64,000 nucleotides of DNA, taken from Prescottella equi (GTDB lineage Bacteria > Actinomycetota > Actinomycetes > Mycobacteriales > Mycobacteriaceae). The DNA lies in contig NZ_LWTX01000008.1 of the NCBI RefSeq assembly GCF_002094305.1, positions 124,001-188,000 on the forward strand, written 5' to 3'. The notes beneath the pieces are model-generated. The model did no database searches and was not told the origin of the DNA. It worked only from the letters and a program-made list of their open reading frames with translations. Shown in pieces: positions 52,291-62,613 of this stretch (the first letter of the stretch is position 1; every line of letters starts with the position of its first letter). Made by a program: the position numbers and the translations under genes.

Positions 52291-53528
52291 GGTAGTTCCA
52301 CCTCGAGTCTCGTCGGCCCACCGAGTGGGCTGTCCAACGCCACAGTCCCCTCGAACGCTGCCACGCGCCGCCGGATCCCCGCCAATCCGCTACCGGGCCG
52401 CTCCACCGCACCGCCGACCCCGTCGTCGACGACGTCGATCACCATCGTCGCGCCGCCCTCGTCGTCGCGGGTCGCGATGGTCACCTGGACCCGCTCGGCG
52501 CCGCTGTGCTTGGCGACGTTGGTGAGGGCCTCGGCGACCACGAAGTACGCCGCGGCCTCGACGGCGGCCGGGGCACGCCGCAGCCCGTCGACGTCGAGCA
52601 CGCACGACACGGCGCTACGGCCAGCGAGCGCGGAGACCGCACCGCCCAGACCGAGCTCGTCGAGCACGGGCGGGTAGATGTCGTGCACCAGGGTGCGCAG
52701 CTCCGACAGCGCGTCCGACGCGGCGTCCTGTGCACGAAGCAGTTGCGGCAGAGCCTGTTCCGGCGCGACGCGCAACGAGCGCTCGGCCATCCCCAGCATC
52801 ATCACAACCGCGACCAGCCGGTTCTGGGCACCGTCGTGCAGGTCGCGTTCGATGCGTCGCAGCTCGGCGGCATGCGCGTCGAGCGCCGCGGCACGGCTCG
52901 CGGTGAGCGCCGAGACCCGCTCGGACAGTTCGGTTTCCCGCCGCGGGGACAACAACCGCGAGGCCAGCGCACACATGCCCCGCGCCATCACGGGGATCGA
53001 CCACCAGGCCAGTACCGCGTAGCCGACGGCGAACAACGGCATCGGCGCGGCACCCCACCACGACGTCACGGGGTAGATGCTGCTCACCGGCTCGTCGGGC
53101 GGTAGTGCCCACCAGTAGAAGGGAATCGCCAAGGTGTTGAGTGCCGCGAGCGGCAGCGCGATCGCCAGCAGGCCCGCCGTCAGGGCCGCGATGGAGTGCA
53201 CCGCGACCCACGCGAAGTCGCGTCGAGTGGACGGCGCGACGATCAGACGCCGCAGGTCGTCGAAGCCCGGCCGGTCCGGTATCGGCGGGTACCGCTCCCC
53301 CACCACCGTCCCGGCATATCGGCCGGCCCGCTGTCGCGCCGACCCGGCCCACCAGCGCAACGCCCGCAGGTACCACGGCAGCGCGAGCCAGCCCACGATG
53401 AGCATCAGCGTCGCGGCGATCACCAGACCGACGAACACGAACGCAAACGACACGAGCGCGGCGGCAGCTTCCACCGCGAGGAAGCGGACGGCGCCCCATC
53501 GCACCCTCAGTCGTTCGCTCCACGTCAT
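52278..53528 (-). CDS. NarL-family sensor histidine kinase
   Basis: 416 residues: two N-terminal and two to three further membrane segments, then a HisKA_3 dimerisation region with the phospho-accepting His in ELRRIERDLHDGAQNRLVAVVMMLGMAE. An HATPase domain follows (VVAEALTNVAKHSGAERVQV, VDDGVGGAVERPGSGLAGIRRRV). The ATG at 53528 is where homology begins; the open frame further upstream is not coding. The membrane part has no large sensor loop, as in kinases that work with an ABC transporter. Confidence 0.92.
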   Translation of the reverse strand: MTWSERLRVRWGAVRFLAVEAAAALVSFAFVFVGLVIAATLMLIVGWLALPWYLRALRWWAGSARQRAGRYAGTVVGERYPPIPDRPGFDDLRRLIVAPSTRRDFAWVAVHSIAALTAGLLAIALPLAALNTLAIPFYWWALPPDEPVSSIYPVTSWWGAAPMPLFAVGYAVLAWWSIPVMARGMCALASRLLSPRRETELSERVSALTASRAAALDAHAAELRRIERDLHDGAQNRLVAVVMMLGMAERSLRVAPEQALPQLLRAQDAASDALSELRTLVHDIYPPVLDELGLGGAVSALAGRSAVSCVLDVDGLRRAPAAVEAAAYFVVAEALTNVAKHSGAERVQVTIATRDDEGGATMVIDVVDDGVGGAVERPGSGLAGIRRRVAAFEGTVALDSPLGGPTRLEVELPCGF

Positions 53529-53566
53529 CGGTCCAGCATGCCGCACCGTCCACCCGATGTCGGTAC

Positions 53567-53589
53567 AGCCCGCTACACCATCGGTCGGG
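53567..53589. promoter_or_regulatory. Shared 23-bp motif, kinase promoter copy
   Basis: AGCC-x-GCTACACCATCG-x-TCGGG. This 23-bp stretch matches 55157-55179 upstream of the ABC/FtsX operon at 21 of 23 positions. It sits 39 bases upstream of the kinase start and overlaps the last codons of the VOC gene. A response-regulator binding site is inferred. Confidence 0.5.
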
Positions 53590-54049
53590 CACTTCGATCG
53601 GCCGCGACGTCGAGGATCCAGGTGACCCCGAACCGGTCGGTGAGCATGCCGAAGCCGGGCGTCCAAGCCGCCGCGGCGAGCGGTTCGACGATCCGGGCGT
53701 CCACCGCCAACCGGTCCCAGTAGTCCCGGATCTCGTCGAGCGTCTGTCCGCGCACGGACACGAAGAACGGCTGATCGGTGACGGTGGTCCCGTTCTCCCG
53801 GCGGGTGGATCCCCCGGCCGCCCCGGGGGTGCCCGCGCGGCCGGGAATGTCGTAGGCCATCACCCGGAAGCCGTCTCCGGTCTCGATCTGGCCGAAGACC
53901 ACGGCGTCGGCACCGGGCGCCTCCCGCGGCATCCCGAGGTCGCCGTAGGTCGCGATCGTGAGATGGCCGCCGAAGACGGTCCGGTAGAACTCGAGGGCTG
54001 CGCGGGCGTCGCCGCCGAAGTTGAGGTGAGTGGTCGTGGTGATGCTCAT
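53573..54049 (-). CDS. VOC family protein (PhnB-like)
   Basis: 158 residues of the PhnB-type glyoxalase fold: LNFGGDARAALEFYRTVFGGHLTIATYGDLG, DGFRVMAYDIPG, QPFFVSVRGQTLDEIRDYWDRLA, and GFGMLTDRFGVTWILDVA. The metal-binding residues typical of true glyoxalases are not conserved, as usual in PhnB-like proteins. It is divergent from a WYL regulator across a palindrome, an arrangement often meaning direct control by that regulator. The stop lies 44 bases before the kinase start on the same strand. Confidence 0.9.
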   Translation of the reverse strand: MSITTTTHLNFGGDARAALEFYRTVFGGHLTIATYGDLGMPREAPGADAVVFGQIETGDGFRVMAYDIPGRAGTPGAAGGSTRRENGTTVTDQPFFVSVRGQTLDEIRDYWDRLAVDARIVEPLAAAAWTPGFGMLTDRFGVTWILDVAADRSARPMV

Positions 54050-54111
54050 GTCTGCTCCTGGGTGAGAACGTGGCGGGCTTGCCCCTGACCGCACCGACCC
54101 TCCCAGGGGTA

Positions 54112-54130
54112 TAGGTCGGATTCCGTCCTA
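54112..54130. promoter_or_regulatory. Palindrome between VOC and WYL genes
   Basis: TAGGTCGGA-T-TCCGTCCTA: nine-base arms with one mismatch, 62 bases upstream of the VOC gene and 22 upstream of the WYL regulator gene. Likely operator of the WYL/DeoR-type regulator controlling both directions. Confidence 0.6.
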
Positions 54131-54152
54131 CAAGGAACTTACGATCGAAGAC

Positions 54153-55142
54153 ATGACAGCGGCCACGTCCCGACTCCTCGCGTTGCTGTCGCTTCTGCAG
54201 ACGCGCCGGGACTGGCCGGGTTCCACGCTGGCCCAGCGGCTCGACATCAGCCCCCGGACGGTGCGCCGGGACATCGACCGGTTGCGGGAGATGGGATACG
54301 CCATCCACGCGACGATGGGGCCCACCGGCGGCTACCGGCTGGACGCCGGCAGCGAACTCCCGCCACTGCTGTTCGACGACGACCAGGCCGTCGCGCTGGC
54401 GGTGGCCCTGCAGGCTGCCGCCGCGACCGGCGTCGGGATCGAGGAGGCCGCGATCCGCGCGCTGACCACGGTGAGACAGGTGCTCCCCACCCGCCTGCGC
54501 CACCGGCTCGACGTACTCGACTTCACGGCGATCCCGGCGGGAAACGGCCCGAGGGACGACGACCCGGTGGCCGCCGATGTGCTGGTGGCGATCTCCACGG
54601 CGATCCGTGCGCGCGAGACGCTCCGCTTCGACTACGCGAACGCCGACGGCGCCCGCACCCGCGAGCCGTCACCGCCGCGACGTGTGCAGCCGCACCACCT
54701 GGTGACGTCGAATCGGCGCTGGTACCTGGTCGCGTGGGATCTCGAGCGCGAGGCCTGGCGCGTGTTCCGAGCCGACCGCATCAGTCCACGCATCCCCACC
54801 GGACCCCGCTTCACGCCCCGCGAGGTCCCCGGGGCCGACGTGGCCGCGTTCGTCTCCGCACGCTTCAAGGGGTCGTCCCACGTGGACGGGTGGCCGTGCC
54901 GCGGAAAGGTCGTCCTCCATCGGCCGGCGTCCGACGTCGTGCCCTTCGCGGGCGACGGCGTGGTCGAGGATCTCGGCCCCGACCGATGCGGCCTCGAACT
55001 CGGATCCTGGTCGTGGGTGGCCCTCGCGGCCGGCTTGAACCGCTTCGACACCGACATCGACGTCGTCGGACCGCCGGAACTCGTCGACGCGTTCGCCCGG
55101 CTGGCAGGCCGCAACGCGCGGACCGCGTCCGGCAGGTCCTGA
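54153..55142 (+). CDS. WYL-domain transcriptional regulator (YafY type)
   Basis: 329 residues: an N-terminal HTH_11 winged helix (RLLALLSLLQTRRDWPGSTLAQRLDISPRTVRRDIDRLREMGY) and a WYL domain (LRFDYANADGARTREPSPPRRVQPHHLVTSNRRWYLVAWDLEREAWRVFRADRI) with a C-terminal extension. WYL domains bind ligands such as nucleotides or nucleic acids. It is divergent from the VOC gene, with a palindrome between. Confidence 0.93.
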   Translation: MTAATSRLLALLSLLQTRRDWPGSTLAQRLDISPRTVRRDIDRLREMGYAIHATMGPTGGYRLDAGSELPPLLFDDDQAVALAVALQAAAATGVGIEEAAIRALTTVRQVLPTRLRHRLDVLDFTAIPAGNGPRDDDPVAADVLVAISTAIRARETLRFDYANADGARTREPSPPRRVQPHHLVTSNRRWYLVAWDLEREAWRVFRADRISPRIPTGPRFTPREVPGADVAAFVSARFKGSSHVDGWPCRGKVVLHRPASDVVPFAGDGVVEDLGPDRCGLELGSWSWVALAAGLNRFDTDIDVVGPPELVDAFARLAGRNARTASGRS

Positions 55143-55156
55143 ACCGGCCGGGGTGG

Positions 55157-55179
55157 AGCCAGCTACACCATCGATCGGG
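55157..55179. promoter_or_regulatory. Shared 23-bp motif, ABC exporter promoter copy
   Basis: The second copy of the motif at 53567-53589 (21 of 23 identical), here 49 bases upstream of the ABC ATPase gene. Relative to the downstream gene it lies in the opposite orientation from the kinase copy. Two copies only at these two promoters point to a common regulator, probably the adjacent NarL-type protein. Confidence 0.5.
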
Positions 55180-55227
55180 TATCGCACGGGATGTTCCGGG
55201 AAGCCGCCGCTCCATAGCGTTCCTTCC

Positions 55228-55998
55228 ATGTCCTCCTTCGCTTCCAGCCCACCCTTCGTCGAGAGCCCGCCACGGGCCGCCGTCCGTCTCACCGACGTCA
55301 CCCGAACGTACGGCTCGGGGCGCACCCGGGTCACCGCACTCGACGACGTCAGCCTCACCCTCGCGCCCGGCAGTTTCACTGCGATCATGGGCCCGTCCGG
55401 TTCGGGCAAGAGCACGTTTTTGCACTGTGCCGCCGGCCTCGACCAGCCCACCCGCGGCTCGGTGTGGCTCGGCGACACCGAGATCAGTGCGCTGAAACCC
55501 AAGGCGCGCACCGTTTTCCGGCGGGATCACATCGGGTTCGTGTTCCAGGCGTACAACCTCATGGCGGCGCTCACGGTCGAACAGAACGTGACGCTGCCGC
55601 TGTTGCTCGCCGGGCGCACCGCCGACCGGGGGCATCTCGATCACGTCCTGGACGCGGTCGGACTCGCCGACAAGCGGCACCGCCGTCCGGCCGAGATGTC
55701 CGGTGGTCAACAGCAGCGCGTCGCCATCGCGCGCGCGCTCATCACCCAGCCGCACGCGGTGTTCGCGGACGAGCCCACCGGGGCGCTCGACAGCCGTACC
55801 GGCCGTCAGGTGCTGGACCTGTTGCGCCGCACCACCACCGAGCTGGGGCAGACGATCGTCATGGTCACGCACGATCCGGTCGCCGCCGCCCACGCGGACC
55901 GAGTGGTGTTCCTCGCCGACGGTCGGCTCGTCGGACGGATGGACTCCCCCACCCCCGCCGCGGTCGCCGACCACATGACCCACCTCGGGGAGTGGTGA
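55228..55998 (+). CDS. ABC transporter ATP-binding protein (MacB/LolD type)
   Basis: 256 residues: Walker A GPSGSGKST, signature MSGGQQQRVAIARALITQPHAVFADEPTGALDSRTG and H-loop MVTHDP, the pattern of ATPases that pair with FtsX permeases. ATG at 55228; the longer frame from 55153 includes the promoter motif and is rejected. With the FtsX permease it forms an exporter for a peptide, lipid or antibiotic-like compound. Confidence 0.93.
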   Translation: MSSFASSPPFVESPPRAAVRLTDVTRTYGSGRTRVTALDDVSLTLAPGSFTAIMGPSGSGKSTFLHCAAGLDQPTRGSVWLGDTEISALKPKARTVFRRDHIGFVFQAYNLMAALTVEQNVTLPLLLAGRTADRGHLDHVLDAVGLADKRHRRPAEMSGGQQQRVAIARALITQPHAVFADEPTGALDSRTGRQVLDLLRRTTTELGQTIVMVTHDPVAAAHADRVVFLADGRLVGRMDSPTPAAVADHMTHLGEW

Positions 55999-56000
55999 AC

Positions 56001-58508
56001 GTGGCCGGGCCTCGTCTGCGGACCCTGGCGCGCGCCAACATCCGCGCCCGACGCGGTAGCTTCGCGGCCGTGTTCGTCGCGGTGTTCTGCGCCGCGCTCC
56101 TCACGTGCGCGCTCGGCGTGCTGTTCGAATCGGGAATCCGGGGCGGCGTCGCCCCACACCGTTACGCGGGCGCCGACGTCGTGGTCGGGGCGGCGCAAGC
56201 CCTCGACGTGCGCGAGGACATCGACCAGCCGTACGTCGAACGGGCGTTGCTGCCGGAGTCCGTCGTCGGCGAACTCGCCGCAATGCCGGGGGTCCGCGGC
56301 GCCGTCGCCGACCTCGGCGTTCCCCTCACCACCGACGCCGGCGCACCGCTGGACGCGCACGGGTGGGCATCGAGCGTCCTCGCGCCGTACACGCTGACGT
56401 CCGGCCGGGCGCCGGTGTCGCCGGACGAGGTCGTCGTGACCGGGCCGGGCACCGTCGGTGATCGGATCACGCTGCGGCACGGTGGGATCGGCGAAGAGTA
56501 CGCGGTGGTCGGCATCGCGGCGGCACCCGACGCCGAACCGGCCGACCGGCAACCGGCGGTGTTCGTGTCCGATGCCCGGATCCGCGGGCTGTGGCCGCAC
56601 GGCGACCGGGTCGCCGCGGTGGGTGTGCTCGCCGACGAGGGCACCGATGCCGCCGCGCTGGCCGCCCGGGTCCGTGACCACCTGCCCGGCCTCGACGTGC
56701 GCACCTACACCGGCCCCGCTCGCGGCGACGTCGAATATCTCGACGCCGGTGCGGCCCGCAGCGAACTGATGATGCTGTCCGGATCGTTCGCGGGCCTGGC
56801 GATCCTCATCGCGATGTTCGTGGTGGCGAGCACGCTGTCGCTGTCGATCCAGCAGCGCCGACGCGAGTTCGCGTTGCTCCGCGCGATGGGCGCCACACCG
56901 GGCCAGGTGCATCGCCTGGTCGGCAGCGAGGTGCTGCTGGTCGCCGGCGTCGCCGCGCTGCTCGGTGCGGGTCCCGGCTATGCGCTCGCACGGGTCCTCG
57001 GGGCACAGTTCGCCGAGGCCGGTGTGTTGTCGTCGGATTTCGCGCTCGCGTACAGCCCGCTCCCGGCCGTGGTCGGGGTTCTGCTGGCCGTCGTCACCGC
57101 GCGGATCGCCGCGGCGGTCGCCGCCCGACGTCCGGCCCGTCTGGATCCCACCGAGGCGCTGCGGGAGTCGGCCGTGGAGCCGTCCTCCATCGGTAAGGGC
57201 CGACTCGTCACGGGGCTCGTGTTCGGCGCAGGAGGTCTGGCCACGTCGATGCTCCCGGCAGTACTGCCCGGACAGGCCGCGCTGGCCGGCGCGGGTGCTT
57301 CCGCCGTCCTGCTGGTGATCTCGGTGGCGCTATTGGGCCCGATGCTGGTCGGCGGCGCGGTCCGAGTGTTCGGCGGACCGCTGCGCCGCAGCGCGTCGCC
57401 CGCGCTCGTGCTGGCCGCCGCCAACTCCGGGGCCCGGGCCCGCCGTCTCGCCGCCGCCATCACCCCGCTGGCACTCGCCATCGCGATCGGCTCGGTCCAG
57501 CTGTTCACGCAGGACACCGTCGCCGCGGCCGCCGACCACCAGTCCCGCGCGGGCATCACCGCCGATCTCGTCGTCACCGCTCCCGCCGGACTGGCTCCCG
57601 ACCTCGTCGACGCAATCGAAGCGGAACCCGCTGTGCGCGCGGCCAATCCGATCACCCGGACGCAGGCGTTGTTCACGACCGGTGGCGATTCGCCGTCCAC
57701 CGACCCGTACCCGGTCCAGGGCATCGATCCCGCAGCGACGGACTCCACCCTCGACCTCGACGTCCGCGACGGCGACCTCGGACAGCTGCGCGAGGGCACC
57801 GTCGCCCTCAGCACCGACGCGGCATTCTCCATGAGCGCGGGTGTGGGAGATACCGTGCCACTGCGACTCGGCGACGGCACACTCGTCACCCCCACGGTGA
57901 TCGCGACGTACGGCCGCGGACTCGGCTTCGGCGACGTCACACTCCCTACCCCGCAGGTGCTGGCACACACCACCACAGGACTGACCGACATGCTCCTCGT
58001 CGCCGCCGAACCAGGCCGCGTCGACGAGGCCCGGGCCGCGATCACCGCGACGGGCGGCGTCGTGGTCTCCGATCGCGCCGAGTTCGCCGCCGCCGGGCAG
58101 GAGCAGCGCCGCACGCAGGCCTGGGTGAGCATCGTGGCACTCGCGGTCCTGCTCGGCTACCTCGCCGTCGCGGTGGTGAACACCCTCGTACTCGCAACCG
58201 CCGAGCGAGGCCGAGAGTTCGCGCTGCTGCGACTCGTCGGCGCGAGCAGTCGGCAGGTGCGCGGCATGATGCGCGCCGAGTCGGTGATCGTGGTGACCGT
58301 CGCGGCCGTGGTGGGATCGCTCATCGCGCTGCCCCCGCTCGCGGGTGTCGCGGCCGCGGTGTCCGGCCGTCCGATCCCGAGCGTCGACCCGCGCGTCTAC
58401 GCCCTCATCCTCGGGGTGACGGTCCTGCTGGGGCTCGTCGCGATCGCGATTCCGACGCGGACCGCGATGCGCCAGGACCCGGTGACGGCGATCGGGACCC
58501 GCGAATAG
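56001..58508 (+). CDS. FtsX-like ABC transporter permease
   Basis: 835 residues with two FtsX domains (about 235-360 and 700-830), an N-terminal helix with a long periplasmic-side domain, and several membrane helices between. FtsX-type motifs are seen in QQRRREFALLRAMGATPGQV and in AERGREFALLRLVGASSRQV. The GTG at 56001 has GGGGAG eight bases upstream; a GTG at 55995 that overlaps the ATPase stop is the alternative. It is the transmembrane part of the exporter. Confidence 0.93.
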   Translation: MAGPRLRTLARANIRARRGSFAAVFVAVFCAALLTCALGVLFESGIRGGVAPHRYAGADVVVGAAQALDVREDIDQPYVERALLPESVVGELAAMPGVRGAVADLGVPLTTDAGAPLDAHGWASSVLAPYTLTSGRAPVSPDEVVVTGPGTVGDRITLRHGGIGEEYAVVGIAAAPDAEPADRQPAVFVSDARIRGLWPHGDRVAAVGVLADEGTDAAALAARVRDHLPGLDVRTYTGPARGDVEYLDAGAARSELMMLSGSFAGLAILIAMFVVASTLSLSIQQRRREFALLRAMGATPGQVHRLVGSEVLLVAGVAALLGAGPGYALARVLGAQFAEAGVLSSDFALAYSPLPAVVGVLLAVVTARIAAAVAARRPARLDPTEALRESAVEPSSIGKGRLVTGLVFGAGGLATSMLPAVLPGQAALAGAGASAVLLVISVALLGPMLVGGAVRVFGGPLRRSASPALVLAAANSGARARRLAAAITPLALAIAIGSVQLFTQDTVAAAADHQSRAGITADLVVTAPAGLAPDLVDAIEAEPAVRAANPITRTQALFTTGGDSPSTDPYPVQGIDPAATDSTLDLDVRDGDLGQLREGTVALSTDAAFSMSAGVGDTVPLRLGDGTLVTPTVIATYGRGLGFGDVTLPTPQVLAHTTTGLTDMLLVAAEPGRVDEARAAITATGGVVVSDRAEFAAAGQEQRRTQAWVSIVALAVLLGYLAVAVVNTLVLATAERGREFALLRLVGASSRQVRGMMRAESVIVVTVAAVVGSLIALPPLAGVAAAVSGRPIPSVDPRVYALILGVTVLLGLVAIAIPTRTAMRQDPVTAIGTRE

Positions 58509-58609
58509 GAGCGGGAACGCGCGATGGCGCGGCCGGAAAACCGCTCGCGTGGATTCCGGCCGCGCTGTTAGCTTCGACAGCGACGCCCGATCGACCGAAA
58601 GCCCGCGCC

Positions 58610-59875
58610 GTGAGTACCCCCCACCAGACGACGAGCCGACGACTCACGCCGCTGATCCTGCTCAACGTCGCGACGCTGTTCTCGGCGACCGGCAACGGCA
58701 TCGTGATCGTCGCCCTACCGTGGCTGGTGCTGGAACAGACCGGTCGCGCAACCGACGCGGCGATCGTCGCGGGCGCCGCCACGCTGCCACTGCTGCTCGC
58801 GAGCCTGTTCTCCGGCACCGTGGTCGATCGATTCGGACGGCGGCCCACCTCGCTGGTGTCCGACGCGTTGTCCGCGCTCTCGGTGGCGGCGATTCCGATC
58901 GCCGCGGGCACGGTCGGGCTGTCCGTCCCGGTGCTCGCGGCGCTGGCCGCCCTCGGGGCGACGTTCGATCCCGCCGGCATCTCCGCTCGGGAATCGATGC
59001 TGCCTGCGGCGACGAAGGCCGCGGGCTGGCGACTCGACCGCGTCAACAGCCTGTACGAGGCCAACTACAACGTCGCGTACCTGGTGGGGCCGGGTATCGG
59101 CGGTGTACTGATCGCGCTGGTGGGACCCGAGAGCACACTGTGGGTCACCGCGGTGTGCTTCGTCCTGTCGATCGTCACGATCGCGTTCCTCAGGCTCGAG
59201 CACTCCGGGCGACCCGATCACGAGACCCGCCCGAAGTCGATGTGGTCGGGCACGCTGGAGGGCCTGCGTTTCGTGTGGCGCGACCGCCTGCTGCGGACCC
59301 TCGCGCTCGTGGACATGGTGATCGTCGCGCTGTACATGCCGATCGAATCCGTGCTGTTTCCCAAGTACTTCACCGACCGCGGCGAACCGGCCCAGCTCGG
59401 CTGGGTGCTCATGGCGATGAGCATCGGCGGGCTCGTCGGCGCACTGTCCTACGGGGCGCTGGCGCCCTACCTCAGGCGCCGGAACCTGATGCTCGTCGCC
59501 GTCACCGGGCTCGGTCTCGCGATGATCGGCATGGCGTTCCTGCCACCGCTGTGGGTACTGCTGGCGCTGTCCGTCGTGATCGGTCTCGTGTACGGGCCGG
59601 TGGGACCGATCGCCAACTGGGCCATGCAGACCCGCAGTCCCGAACACATGCGCGGCCGCGTCGTCGGGGTGATGACCTCCACCGCGTACGCGGCCGGGCC
59701 GCTCGGCTACCTGCTGGCGGGACCGCTCATCGACCAGCTCGGCATCCGCACCACGTTCTTCGCACTCGCGATCCCGGTGGTCGCCGTCGCGGCGGTGTGC
59801 TTCGCGTTGCCGGTGCTGCGCGAGCTCGACGCCGACCGGAAGCCGCCGACGGTGCGGTTAGGCTCCCCGTCATGA
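58610..59875 (+). CDS. MFS transporter (exporter type)
   Basis: 421 residues with 12 membrane helices and the MFS motif in GTVVDRFGRRPTSLVSDA. Overall it resembles the MFS_3/enterobactin-exporter branch (NSLYEANYNVAYLVGPGIGGVLIALVG). The GTG at 58610 was taken as the start. Its stop overlaps the next gene's ATG (ATGA), so it is co-translated with a DUF2470 protein. Confidence 0.92.
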   Translation: MSTPHQTTSRRLTPLILLNVATLFSATGNGIVIVALPWLVLEQTGRATDAAIVAGAATLPLLLASLFSGTVVDRFGRRPTSLVSDALSALSVAAIPIAAGTVGLSVPVLAALAALGATFDPAGISARESMLPAATKAAGWRLDRVNSLYEANYNVAYLVGPGIGGVLIALVGPESTLWVTAVCFVLSIVTIAFLRLEHSGRPDHETRPKSMWSGTLEGLRFVWRDRLLRTLALVDMVIVALYMPIESVLFPKYFTDRGEPAQLGWVLMAMSIGGLVGALSYGALAPYLRRRNLMLVAVTGLGLAMIGMAFLPPLWVLLALSVVIGLVYGPVGPIANWAMQTRSPEHMRGRVVGVMTSTAYAAGPLGYLLAGPLIDQLGIRTTFFALAIPVVAVAAVCFALPVLRELDADRKPPTVRLGSPS

Positions 59876-60168
59876 CCACATTCGACGCCGCAGTCGTCAC
59901 CGCCGTGACCGGCCACATGAACGGCGACCACACCGAGGACAATCTGCTCATCGTGCGTGCCTTCGCGGATCCCGACGCCACCGCCGCCCGCATGACCGGG
60001 TTGGACGGGCGGTCCGGCGAGTGGGTCGCCGAGGTCGACGGCGTCGACCGGACGGTGCGGGTGCCGTGGCTCGGCCCCGTCACCGACCGCGCGTCGATCC
60101 GCACCGAAGTGGTCGCGCTGTACCGCGCGGCGTGCGAGAAGCTCGGAGTCGCGCCCGACGAGCACTGA
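59872..60168 (+). CDS. DUF2470 domain protein
   Basis: 98 residues forming one DUF2470 domain: VTAVTGHMNGDHTEDNLLIVRAFADPDATAARMTGLDGRSGEWVAEVDG. This is the domain that follows the split barrel in HugZ-type haem-binding proteins, here standing alone. Coupling to the MFS gene suggests a joint role, possibly around haem or siderophore-type compounds, but that is only inference. Confidence 0.85.
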   Translation: MTTFDAAVVTAVTGHMNGDHTEDNLLIVRAFADPDATAARMTGLDGRSGEWVAEVDGVDRTVRVPWLGPVTDRASIRTEVVALYRAACEKLGVAPDEH

Positions 60169-60236
60169 CCGGCCCCCGGCGGTATGGTCCGTTCGCCTGC
60201 AACGATCGTTGCGGACGGACGAAAGGACTGCGTCTC

Positions 60237-60864
60237 GTGGATCTCGAAACTGCCCTCACCACCACCCGCACGGTCCGCAAGCGCCTCGACTTCTCCCGCC
60301 CCGTGCCGCGTGAGGTGATCGACGAGTGCCTCCGACTGGCCCTGCAGGCACCCAACGGCTCCAATCGCCAACTGTGGCACTGGGTGATCGTCGACGATCC
60401 TGCGGTGCGCGCGCACGTCGCCGATCTGTACCGCGAGGGTCTGGCCGACGCGATGGGTCGGACGAACATGCGCAATCCCGATCCCGCCCAGTCCGGTCGG
60501 ATCCGGCCGTCCGTCGAATACCTCGGCGAACATCTGCACGAGGTCCCAGCCCTCGCCATCCCGGTGCTGAAGGACGATGCCCGCGGCATGGAGGTCTTCA
60601 TGCAGGCCAGCCGGTGGGGCTCCGTGATCCCCGCGGTGTGGAGTTTCATGCTCGCGTTGCGGGCCCGCGGGCTCGGCTCGGCATGGACGACCGTGCACCT
60701 GCTCCGCGAGCGCCGGATGGCGGATCTGCTCGGAATCCCGGACGGCTACACACAGGTGGGACTCTTTCCCGTGGCATACACACTCGGCACCGACTTCAAG
60801 CCCGCGTCGCGCCGACCGGTGGACGAGGTGCGCAGTTGGAATCGCTTCGAGGCGCCCCAATCTG

Positions 60865-60872
<8 letters not shown>
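60237..60872 (+). CDS. Nitroreductase family protein
   Basis: 211 residues of the FMN-dependent nitroreductase fold: TTRTVRKRLDFSRPVPREVIDECLRLALQAPNGSNRQLWHWVIVDDP, and RARGLGSAWTTVHLLRERRMADLLGIPDGYTQVGLFPVAYT. The GTG at 60237 has AAAGGA about nine bases upstream. The stop overlaps the convergent carboxylesterase gene by eight bases. Substrate unknown. Confidence 0.9.
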
Positions 60873-62433
<1,561 letters not shown>

Positions 62434-62528
62434 CGCGCGGCCCTCCTCACCGCCGGCAGGCCATCGACCGGGGCTGCCGACCGATTGCCAAGGTACCAAT
62501 CCTGCGGTGCTAAGGTCGGCTCGTTCAC

Positions 62529-62608
62529 TGACACGGGGTGCTCCGCACGGGCGGGGCTGAGATCACACCCGGGAACCTGCATCAGGTAATGCTGACGAAG
62601 GGATGTCA
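62529..62608 (+). ncRNA. TPP riboswitch (THI element)
   Basis: Consensus parts in order: CACGGGGTGCTC, GGGGCTGAGATCACACCC, GGGAACCTGCATCAGGTAATGCTG and CGAAGGGA, closed by a TGACA/TGTCA P1 stem. It lies five bases upstream of tenA, whose start is just past the closing stem, so thiamine pyrophosphate probably blocks translation initiation. Confidence 0.95.
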
Positions 62609-62613
62609 AGGCG

